A DNA stretch of 14,394 bases from the NCBI GenBank assembly GCA_900548365.1, contig URKM01000048.1, forward strand, positions 1 through 14,394, written 5' to 3'. This DNA is from an uncultured Collinsella sp. (GTDB lineage: Bacteria > Actinomycetota > Coriobacteriia > Coriobacteriales > Coriobacteriaceae). The notes under the pieces were generated by a model. It did not search any database. It was not told the DNA's origin and saw only the letters and a program-made list of their open reading frames with translations. The position numbers and the translations under genes were made by a program. This document shows, in pieces, positions 1-6,141 of this stretch; the stretch's first letter is position 1, and each line of letters starts with the position of its first letter.

Positions 1-57
1 GCCCCGGAGGCGCCCGCCTCTCGTCAAACCACCCCGCGAGAACCCGAGGATGACAGC

Positions 58-897
58 ATGATCTTCTTCTCAGATATGGACGGCACGTTCCTCACCTCGA
101 CGAAGCAGATGAGCGATGAGAGCCGCCGCGCGCTCGACGCGCTCGCCGACGCCGGCATCGAATTCGTGCCCTGCACGGGCCGGCCGCTCTCGGGCGTACC
201 CGCGGAGGTGCTCGCCCATCCATCCGTGCACTACGCCGTCGCCGCGAATGGCGCGGTCGTCGCGCGCCTCGATGAGTCGGAGCCCTGGAACACGGCGCGC
301 GCCGCCGCCATCCACCGCGCGCCCCTGTCCCGCGATACCGCGCGGCGCATCTGGCGGATCGCGCGGCGCTTCGACGTCACCTTCGACATCTTCGCCGACG
401 GCGCCTGCCTCTCCCATCGCGACGTCTACGCCCGGCTCGACGAGTTCGTCCACGACCCCCATATCCTCAGCGCCATGCGCGCCACCCGCACGCCGGTCGA
501 CACGCTCCCCCTCAAGCTCATCGATTCCGTGGACGTGCTCGAGCGCGTGGCGATGTACTGGAAGGACCCCGCCGACCGCGACGCCATCCTCGCCGAGCTC
601 GCGCGCGTCCCCAACATCGAGGTCACGCGGTCGTACCCCATGAACATCGAGGTGATGGAGCGCGGTACCTCGAAGGGATCGGCACTCGAATGGCTTTGCC
701 GCGAGCTCGGCGTCCCCGTCGCGGACGCCGTCGCCTTCGGGGACAACATGAACGATATCTCCATGCTGCAGGCGGCGGGCACCGGCGTGGCCATGGCGAA
801 CGCCGAGGCCGCCGTGCGCGCGGCAGCGGATGCGGTCGCCGCCGGCAACGACGAGGACGGCGTCGCCGCGTTCATATTCCAGATGCTGGAGGACTAG
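58..897 (+). CDS. Cof-type HAD-IIB family phosphatase
   Basis: Probable soluble phosphatase of the Cof/HAD-IIB subfamily, which usually acts on sugar phosphates, nucleotides or flavin and pyridoxal phosphates; the substrate cannot be read from sequence. All four HAD motifs are visible in the 279-residue product. Motif I is SDMDGTF (nucleophile D6, acid/base D8), motif II is CTGRP (T40), motif III is the Lys of GTSKG (K206), and motif IV is GDNMND (D229, D233). The stretch between motifs II and III is the size of a C2-type cap. Length is normal for the family. The chosen ATG puts motif I at the extreme N-terminus, as expected, and GAGGA lies 7 nt upstream, although the frame stays open to the window edge. 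The gene converges on a second Cof-type phosphatase 24 bp away. An upstream gene may end in the ATGA overlapping this start, but too little is visible to call it. Confidence 0.9.
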   Translation: MIFFSDMDGTFLTSTKQMSDESRRALDALADAGIEFVPCTGRPLSGVPAEVLAHPSVHYAVAANGAVVARLDESEPWNTARAAAIHRAPLSRDTARRIWRIARRFDVTFDIFADGACLSHRDVYARLDEFVHDPHILSAMRATRTPVDTLPLKLIDSVDVLERVAMYWKDPADRDAILAELARVPNIEVTRSYPMNIEVMERGTSKGSALEWLCRELGVPVADAVAFGDNMNDISMLQAAGTGVAMANAEAAVRAAADAVAAGNDEDGVAAFIFQMLED

Positions 898-921
898 CCG
901 TCCCGATTCGAGCTCGAGACG

Positions 922-1719
922 CTAGGCGGTCGCCGCGTCCAGGAGCCTGCGCATCTCGTTTTGCACCGCATGCTCGTAGTTGTAGCCCACCACGCGATCG
1001 GCCACGGCGCGCAGTGCGGGACGGCCGTTCGCCATCGCGCACCCCGTTCCCACGAAGCGAATCGCCTCGTAATCGTTCATGGAATCGCCGAACGCCATGA
1101 CCTCGTCGCGTTCGATGCCATAGTGGTCCATGAGCTCCGCGATGCCCGACGCCTTGTTCACATGGGGCTGCATGCAATCGATCCACGCCTTGCCCGAGGG
1201 CGCGAACACGAATTCGCCGCCCAGCTCGCGAGCGAGGACATACGCGTTATCCATAACGTTGCCGTCGTCGCAGAAGATCGAGGCCTTGATGATGCTCACC
1301 GACGCATCGGGCAGCTCCCAGATGCGCTCGACGTTCGGCAGATCCTTATCGACCTCGCGGACGAACTTGGATTCGTCATCGAGCAGATACGACTTAGCGC
1401 TGTCGAACAGGGCTAGGTGCATGTTGGAAAACAGGGAGACCGTGCGGGCGAGGCGCTTGATCGAAAGATGCGAGTACACCTCGCGACCGACCATCTTCCC
1501 GTCGACAAATACCTGGGCGCCGTTCGACGCGACGAAATCCATCTGGTCTTTGATCGGTGCGAAGAACTGGCGCAGGCGGTCGTAGCGACGACCTGAAGAC
1601 GCGGCGAAGCGAATGCCCCGCTCTCGCAGGGCCACGATGAGCTCGAACGTCTCGGGCGGCACCTCGCCATGCTCATCCAGCAGCGTTCCATCCATATCGG
1701 ATGCAATCAATTTGATCAT
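922..1719 (-). CDS. Cof-type HAD-IIB family phosphatase (second copy)
   Basis: A second Cof/HAD-IIB hydrolase, 265 residues, substrate unknown. Motif I is SDMDGTLL (D8, D10), motif II is SSGRR (S42), motif III is the Lys of VNKASG (K189), and motif IV is GDSMND (D212, D216). The Asn-Lys-Ala-Ser-Gly context of motif III and the central cap are typical of the YidA/Cof group. The ATG start is supported by GGAGGAGG a few bases upstream and by the position of motif I. It differs clearly from its convergent neighbour at 58-897 and is not a recent tandem copy. Upstream lies the repeat-rich non-coding stretch, so it is probably transcribed alone, but I could not identify its promoter. Confidence 0.9.
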   Translation of the reverse strand: MIKLIASDMDGTLLDEHGEVPPETFELIVALRERGIRFAASSGRRYDRLRQFFAPIKDQMDFVASNGAQVFVDGKMVGREVYSHLSIKRLARTVSLFSNMHLALFDSAKSYLLDDESKFVREVDKDLPNVERIWELPDASVSIIKASIFCDDGNVMDNAYVLARELGGEFVFAPSGKAWIDCMQPHVNKASGIAELMDHYGIERDEVMAFGDSMNDYEAIRFVGTGCAMANGRPALRAVADRVVGYNYEHAVQNEMRRLLDAATA

Positions 1720-1905
1720 GGGGCCTCCTCCGATGCCGTTCCTCGCAATGCGGCACGGCGAAGCCCGCCATGCGCCGCGTGTTCATGGTACCCATTCGCC
1801 CATCTCCGCACGCGCGCACGGCATCCCCTTGTGCAAGGCCTTACAGATGACGCAGCCCGCATCGATGCAGCACCCTGACCTGAAGACGCCCCCCGGAAAA
1901 GGAAC

Positions 1906-1933
1906 CACTCTCAGAAAAGCACTCTCAGAAAAG
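1906..1933. repeat. 14-bp perfect tandem duplication
   Basis: CACTCTCAGAAAAG occurs twice in immediate succession (1906-1919 and 1920-1933). It runs directly into the GGGACAGGCACT arm of the longer inverted repeat. On the minus strand the block reads as GTGCCTGTCCC followed by two CTTTTCTGAGAGTG units. Confidence 0.9.
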
Positions 1934-2250
1934 GGACAGGCACTAAATTGAGGTGAGCGCGCCGAGGCGAGGAGCTGCCGACGCCTGGGGCTCCAAAGCG
2001 ACTTTGGAGCCATCAACGTCAATTCAAATCGTATTTTATTGACATAGATGTCTCCAAAGAGGGAATGGAGCCGTGGATGTAGAAATAGGAGAAGAAAAAT
2101 TAACTTCGGTGACTCCAATGAAAAAGCCGGCGGCGGGCCCGATTCGGAGCGTTCCGCATCGGCGCCGGTGGCCCCTGACTCGAACGGGAGCCCCGAACGA
2201 GCTCACCGCCCAACAAGAGGGACAGAGAAGTCTCAAAAAGTGCCTGTCCC
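1933..2250. repeat. 12-bp inverted repeat bounding ~318 bp
   Basis: GGGACAGGCACT at 1933-1944 is matched by its exact reverse complement at 2239-2250. The enclosed segment holds the hairpins and the AT-rich pocket and encodes nothing recognisable. No obvious target-site duplication flanks the arms, so this may be two inverted copies of a short dispersed repeat rather than one MITE. The arms are seen directly; a mobile origin is inference. Confidence 0.6.
1989..2072. repeat. Hairpin and degenerate direct copy
   Basis: Positions 1989-2011 form a perfect 10-bp stem (GGCTCCAAAG / CTTTGGAGCC) around a CGA loop. Positions 2052-2072 repeat 1991-2011 at 15 of 21 bases: the outer CTCCAAAG and TGGAGCC are kept and the central 6 differ, so only a 5-bp stem remains. 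Between them GTCAAT/ATTGAC (2018-2023, 2038-2043) forms another inverted pair. No T-run follows on either strand, so these are not simple intrinsic terminators. Confidence 0.7.
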
Positions 2251-2351
2251 CAATTCGAGGTCCGAGGTCGGGACTGCGGACGAAAAGGGACTGCGGACGA
2301 AAAGTTGGACCGCTCCGGCGGACCGGAACGGAGGTCCCCCATTCGAGGTCC
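2246..2351. repeat. 18-bp dispersed direct repeat
   Basis: Positions 2246-2263 and 2334-2351 match at 17 of 18 bases (GTCCCC, one variable base, then ATTCGAGGTCC). The pair brackets the 17-bp tandem duplication at 2270-2303. Confidence 0.75.
2270..2303. repeat. 17-bp perfect tandem duplication
   Basis: GGGACTGCGGACGAAAA occurs twice head to tail (2270-2286 and 2287-2303). It lies in non-coding DNA downstream of tyrS. Confidence 0.9.
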
Positions 2352-2369
2352 CCGAATCAAGGTCGAAGC

Positions 2370-2401
2370 AAAAAGGCGCCGATCCGCGAAGGACCGGCGC
2401 C
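2370..2401 (-). terminator. Intrinsic terminator of tyrS
   Basis: On the minus strand GGCGCCGGTCC and GGATCGGCGCC form an 11-bp stem, one pair being G-U, around a TTCGC loop. Five T residues follow. It starts 26 bp past the tyrS stop codon. Confidence 0.9.
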
Positions 2402-2427
2402 CGATTGGAACTCGATTGGGATGCGCG

Positions 2428-3642
2428 CTACGCTAGGCGGGCGAACTTGCGCTTGCCGACCTGGAGCACGGTACCACTCTTGAGCAGCGCGGCATCGATG
2501 TTGTAGCTCTTAGGCGCCACGGCCTCGCCGTCGATCTTCACGCCGCCGCCGTCGATGAGGCGACGGGCCTCGCCGGCAGAGGGGGCCAAGCCAGCGTCCT
2601 TCAGCAGGCCGGCCAGGTACACCGTACCGTCCTCGCCCGGGGCGAGGTCGAGCGAAACCTCGGCGATGTCCTCGGGAAGCTGGTTCTCCTTGAAGACGCG
2701 GTCGAACTCGGCCTCGGCGGCCACGGCGTCCTCGGCGGAGTGGTACGTGGTGATGAGGTCGCGGGCCAGGGCGCGCTTGAGCTGGTAGGGATCGCCCGTG
2801 CCGTCCGCCAGGGACGCCTCGATAGCCTCGACCTCGTCGATGGACTTGGAGGACGCCAGGCGGTAGTACTTGGCGATCATCTCATCGGGAATCGACATGG
2901 TCTTGCCAAACATGTCGGCGGGCGCATCCGTGAGGCCGATGTAGTTGCCGTAGGACTTGGACATCTTGCGAACGCCATCGGTGCCCTCGAGCAGCGGCAT
3001 GGTGAGCGCGATCTGCGGCTCCATGCCCATCTTCTCCATGAGCTCGCGGCCGGCCAGCAGGTTGAACAGCTGGTCGGTGCCGCCCATCTCGACGTCGGCC
3101 TCGATCTTCACGGAATCGTAGGCCTGCATCACGGGGTAGAGGAACTCGTGCAGCGCGATGGGGGTCTGGGACTGGTAGCGCTTCGTGAAGTCGTCGCGCT
3201 CGAGGATGCGGGCGACGGTGAACTTGGAAGCGACGGCCAGCAGCTCCTTCAGACCCATGGGGAACATCCAGTCGCCGTTATGGACGATGGTGGTCTTCTC
3301 GGGATCCAGGATCTTCATCGCCTGGGAGACGTAGGTCTCGGCGTTGGCCTCGACCTGCTCCTGGGAGAGCTGAGGACGCGTGGAGTTCTTGCCGGACGGG
3401 TCGCCGATGGTGGCGGTGCCGTTACCGATGATGAGGGTCACGCGATGGCCCAGGTCCTGGAACTGGCGCATCTTGCGCAGCGGCACGGCGTGGCCCAGAT
3501 GAAGATCGGGGCTCGTGGGATCGACGCCCAGCTTGATGTTGAGCGGCGTGCCCTTCTCAAGCTTCTTCCTGAGGTCGGCCTCGGGCACGATCTTCGCCGT
3601 GCCGGAGGTGATGATGCGCATCTGCTCGTCGACTGACAACAA
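2428..3642 (-). CDS. tyrS: Tyrosyl-tRNA synthetase
   Basis: Cytosolic class I aminoacyl-tRNA synthetase that charges tRNA-Tyr with tyrosine. The 404-residue product carries the HIGH-type motif HLGH (about residues 48-51) after VDPTSPDL, the tyrosine-binding region with GGTDQLFN, the KMSKS loop as KMSKS (226-230), and a C-terminal S4-like RNA-binding domain (SAGEARRLI...VKIDGE). The KMSKS form and length resemble the TyrZ/Thermus-type group rather than the E. coli type. I chose a TTG start at 3642 because AGGAGG sits 8 nt upstream of it. The frame remains open to a GTG at 3696, but that codon has no ribosome binding site and would add residues unlike the family. A second TTG follows immediately and is equally possible. 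The gene has its own terminator; the U32 gene lies 224 bp upstream on the same strand. Confidence 0.97.
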   Translation of the reverse strand: MLSVDEQMRIITSGTAKIVPEADLRKKLEKGTPLNIKLGVDPTSPDLHLGHAVPLRKMRQFQDLGHRVTLIIGNGTATIGDPSGKNSTRPQLSQEQVEANAETYVSQAMKILDPEKTTIVHNGDWMFPMGLKELLAVASKFTVARILERDDFTKRYQSQTPIALHEFLYPVMQAYDSVKIEADVEMGGTDQLFNLLAGRELMEKMGMEPQIALTMPLLEGTDGVRKMSKSYGNYIGLTDAPADMFGKTMSIPDEMIAKYYRLASSKSIDEVEAIEASLADGTGDPYQLKRALARDLITTYHSAEDAVAAEAEFDRVFKENQLPEDIAEVSLDLAPGEDGTVYLAGLLKDAGLAPSAGEARRLIDGGGVKIDGEAVAPKSYNIDAALLKSGTVLQVGKRKFARLA

Positions 3643-3687
3643 TGCTCTGCCCTCCTGCAGAATCGGATAGCACCCTCGCCTTTCTCG

Positions 3688-3716
3688 GTTGTACACGGCG
3701 GTGCTTGAACATGCAA
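3688..3716 (-). promoter_or_regulatory. Possible tyrS promoter
   Basis: On the minus strand TTGCAT (3711-3716) and TACAAC (3688-3693) are separated by exactly 17 bp. They resemble -35 and -10 boxes at 3/6 and 4/6 matches. A start here would give a leader of about 40 nt before the TTG codon. Weak evidence. Confidence 0.3.
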
Positions 3717-3721
3717 TTCTT

Positions 3722-3774
3722 TCAGTTTACTCGAGTTCCCATGAAACTGAGCGGCGGATTTAAAATAACCCGCC
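3722..3774. repeat. Two stem-loops between U32 gene and tyrS
   Basis: TCAGTTT (3722-3728) pairs with AAACTGA (3744-3750) around a loop that holds the palindrome ACTCGAGT (3729-3736). Beside it, 3753-3774 folds into an 8-bp stem with one G-U pair on the minus strand and an AT-only loop. These could be a weak terminator for the upstream gene or an operator for tyrS. Neither has a clean T-run, so the role is open. Confidence 0.4.
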
Positions 3775-3866
3775 TCAAAACGACGAGGTGGAGGGCGGCG
3801 GGATGCGCGAGCGCGCAGGCGGGGTCGTCGCACCCGGCGACGCGGGTGAACGGAAAGCCCGCTCGC

Positions 3867-5966
3867 CTACCAGGCGGGCGCCCCCTGCGGCGCGCAGAGG
3901 AAGGCCGCGACGCCGGCGCGCTCCAGCGCGTCGCGCGCGTCCATCAGGTCGATCGGGCCGGCATCGAAGATCCGCGTACGGCCGCGCGCGTCCACGAAGA
4001 CCGGGAGCCGCGTCCCGTCGCGCTCCACCAGGAAGCGCCCCGAGCCGCGGCGGCCGCATTCGACGCATCGGCCCGAGCAGGGCCCCTCGGCGGTGAGCAG
4101 GCAGTGCTCGGTCACCATGAGCTCCGGGCACCCTTGGATGACGACGCCCGCCTCGACCGCGCCCCCGGCAGATGCCGCCAGCTCCTCGACGCGCTCGAGC
4201 GCCAGGTCGCACGGGAGCCATACCCGGCTCGCCCCCAGCCCCGCGAAGACGGACAGGGTCGATGCGTTCGTCACGGTGACGGGCGGGGCGACCTCGAAGC
4301 GGGCCCCCGCCTCGCGGGCGAACGCCAGCTGCGTCAGGTTGCGGCAGACCACCGAGCGGGCGCGGCGGCACAGCTCTCGCTGGAACGCCTCGTCGTCGGC
4401 GCGCGACACCTCGTCGAGCACGGCGGTAACGGACGGCAGCAGCTCGCCCCAGGCCTCGATACCGTCCTCCAGGATGCGAAACGCGTGGACGTACGCCTCG
4501 GCCCCGCCGTCGACGGCGGCGCGGGCGGCGTCCACCGTCCCGGCGAGCACGCAATCGGCCGGAAGGCGTCGGGATGAGACGGTGCGAACCACCGCTGGCG
4601 CGTAGGCGACGGGCGCGGGAGCGGCACCGGGCACCGCACCCGCAGCACCCGCCTCGGTGCGAGCATCGACCGCCTCGGTGCTGACGCCTCCCACCTCGAT
4701 GCGAGCATCGACCGCCTCGGTGCCGACGCGCTGCGAGAGGACCCGGTCGACGGCGGCCGCGGCCTGCGCGAGCACGCCGGCGCTCCTCACGACATGCACG
4801 ACGCTGCCGCACGACACCTTGCGCTTGCAGTGCACGGCGATGCGCTCGCCCGCCGACGCGGACACCGGACAGGGCACCATGGGCCAGCGCTTCGGCACGT
4901 CGGGCGCCGCCTCCTCGCCGGGGATATAGCGGATCTCGAGCGTATCGCCCTCGTCCACCGCCCGCTCGAGCTCGACCACGACCTCCTCGTAGCGACGCTC
5001 GACCACCACGCCCGCCCGCAGGCCCTGGTTGCACGAGCGCTCCCAGCTCATGAGCTCCGACCCCGATGCACCCTGCAGGTACTCCGTGCTGAAGCCGCGG
5101 TTGAACGAACGGGCGAGCTGCGCCTCGAGGCCGTCGATATCGACCGCCAGCCCCGCCGCGACATCATCGAGCGCACGGCGGTAGCAGCGAACCACGTTGT
5201 AGACGTAATCGGGATTCTTCATGCGCCCCTCGATCTTGAGCGCGCCCACGCCGGAGCGCACCAGCTCCGGGATATGGCGAATGGACAGGTAGTCCCGAGG
5301 GCACAGCAGCAGGTCCCCCTCGCGCGCATCGAGGCGGACGCCCGCCTCGTCCACCAGCCCGTAGTGGAGCCGGCACGGCTGCGTGCAGTCGCCCCGGTTG
5401 GCCGAGCGGCCCCGGCGCAGCGACGAGAACGAGCAGGCGCCCGCGTAGCAGATGCAGATCGCCCCATGGCAGAACGCCTCGATCTCCACGCCCGTGGCCG
5501 CCATCGCGGCGATCTCCGCCACCGAGAGCTCGCGACCGCACGTCACGCGCGTCACGCCCAGCTCGCGAGCGGCGAGGACCGCGCCCGCCGGCGCGTGCAC
5601 CCCCGCCTGCGTGGAGAGATGGATCTCGACATCCCCCAGCTCGCGCCGAATCGCCGCGATGAGCCCCGGATCGGCGACGATGAGCGCATCCGCCCCCGCC
5701 TCAAGAATGTCGCGGGCGAGCGCCACGGCCGGGCCCAGCTCGCCATCGTGCACGAAAATGTTCAGCGTCACGTACAGGCGCGCTCCGTGCGCGCGGCAGA
5801 GCGCGGCGGCGCGCCCCAGCTCGTCGAGGTTGAGGTCGGTCGCCGCCGCCCGGGCGTTGAAGGCGCCGGCGCCGGTGTAGACGGCATCCGCGCCGGCGGC
5901 GAGCGCCGCCGCAAGGGCCTCGAGGGAGCCCGCTGGTGCAAGCAGTTCAGGCAAACGCGTCGTCAT
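3867..5966 (-). CDS. Peptidase U32 family protein, RlhA-like architecture
   Basis: A 699-residue member of the U32 family. Although named for a collagenase-like peptidase, the family includes TrhP and RlhA, which hydroxylate pyrimidines in tRNA and 23S rRNA. The length and two-part layout resemble RlhA more than the ~450-residue TrhP. The product starts with the family-typical PELLAPAGSLEAL and a TIM-barrel-like region. It matches the U32 signature exactly at E163-S181 (E-x-F-x2-G-A-I-C-x4-G-x-C-x-F-S), followed by NRGDCTQPCR. A C-terminal half has a second cysteine cluster (C613, C622, C630, C634, C637) in the GCPELMVTEHC region. These cysteines could bind an Fe-S cluster; this is inference. 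An Ala/Val/Glu-rich linker (about 410-460) contains a 14-residue duplication. The start has only a modest AAAGGGG site. RNA modification is likelier than proteolysis, but the exact target is unproven. Confidence 0.88.
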   Translation of the reverse strand: MTTRLPELLAPAGSLEALAAALAAGADAVYTGAGAFNARAAATDLNLDELGRAAALCRAHGARLYVTLNIFVHDGELGPAVALARDILEAGADALIVADPGLIAAIRRELGDVEIHLSTQAGVHAPAGAVLAARELGVTRVTCGRELSVAEIAAMAATGVEIEAFCHGAICICYAGACSFSSLRRGRSANRGDCTQPCRLHYGLVDEAGVRLDAREGDLLLCPRDYLSIRHIPELVRSGVGALKIEGRMKNPDYVYNVVRCYRRALDDVAAGLAVDIDGLEAQLARSFNRGFSTEYLQGASGSELMSWERSCNQGLRAGVVVERRYEEVVVELERAVDEGDTLEIRYIPGEEAAPDVPKRWPMVPCPVSASAGERIAVHCKRKVSCGSVVHVVRSAGVLAQAAAAVDRVLSQRVGTEAVDARIEVGGVSTEAVDARTEAGAAGAVPGAAPAPVAYAPAVVRTVSSRRLPADCVLAGTVDAARAAVDGGAEAYVHAFRILEDGIEAWGELLPSVTAVLDEVSRADDEAFQRELCRRARSVVCRNLTQLAFAREAGARFEVAPPVTVTNASTLSVFAGLGASRVWLPCDLALERVEELAASAGGAVEAGVVIQGCPELMVTEHCLLTAEGPCSGRCVECGRRGSGRFLVERDGTRLPVFVDARGRTRIFDAGPIDLMDARDALERAGVAAFLCAPQGAPAW
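4658..4723. repeat. 42-bp-period duplication inside U32 gene
   Basis: A 24-bp sequence at 4658-4681 recurs exactly at 4700-4723, an offset of 42 bp. The protein therefore carries two related 14-residue units containing TEAVDAR. The frame is preserved. It falls in the low-complexity linker between the two conserved halves, so it probably changes linker length without affecting catalysis. Confidence 0.85.
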
Positions 5967-6013
5967 GGCAAACAGCCCCTTTCACCGGCGCCCGGCCTAA
6001 CGCAAGGCGCGCG

Positions 6014-6041
6014 TTTACGAAACTTTGTCGCAGGCTAGGAT
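6014..6041 (+). promoter_or_regulatory. Possible promoter of the PBP gene
   Basis: TTTACG (6014-6019) and TAGGAT (6036-6041) are 16 bp apart and each match the -35/-10 consensus at 4 of 6 bases. They lie in the 175-bp divergent region between the U32 and PBP genes. An alternative -10, TATAGT at 6075-6080, has no matching -35. Tentative. Confidence 0.3.
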
Positions 6042-6130
6042 ACACAAGGATGGGCGCAGGCTCTTGCGCTAACCTATAGTATTTGAAGTTCCCTCATGAT
6101 TCATGGCGCACCCGCGCCTCATGAAACGGC

Positions 6131-6137
6131 AGGAGGT
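6131..6137 (+). promoter_or_regulatory. Ribosome binding site fixing the PBP start
   Basis: AGGAGGT, a near-perfect Shine-Dalgarno, lies 4 nt before the ATG at 6142. This selects that codon over the in-frame ATGs at 6103 and 6121, which have no comparable site. Confidence 0.9.
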
Positions 6138-6141
6138 ATCT

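Larger units (their letters stand above)
1720..2427. other. Gene-free repeat mosaic
   Basis: I find no credible gene here. Open frames in the region lack ribosome binding sites and run through repeats. The stretch contains a 14-bp tandem duplication, a 10-bp-stem hairpin with a degenerate second copy 61 bp on, a 12-bp inverted repeat spanning about 318 bp, a 17-bp tandem duplication, an 18-bp dispersed direct repeat and the tyrS terminator. Positions about 2012-2110 are clearly AT-richer than the surroundings. The first 130 bp (1720-1850) hold only the ribosome binding site of the phosphatase at 922-1719 and nothing else I recognise. Confidence 0.75.

Noticed and set aside
3..61. End of an upstream plus-strand gene (frames ending TGA at 51-53 or 59-61)
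   Set aside because: Both frames are open to the window edge, but fewer than 20 codons are visible and neither is recognisable, so no feature is called.
2039..2044. TTGACA as a plus-strand promoter
   Set aside because: No -10-like hexamer lies 16-18 bp downstream and no plus-strand gene follows.
1783..2118. Minus-strand 111-codon frame in the gene-free stretch
   Set aside because: No ribosome binding site; it runs through the tandem repeat and the hairpin, and the product resembles no family I know.
3643..3700. T-box riboswitch upstream of tyrS
   Set aside because: AGGGTGCTATCCG in the leader partly resembles the T-box sequence, but the UGGN part is missing, no stem I or tyrosine specifier loop can be drawn, and the probable leader is too short.
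3831..3848. Hairpin CACCCG-CGGGTG as U32 terminator
   Set aside because: Only a 6-bp stem and no T-run on the minus strand; common by chance at this GC content.
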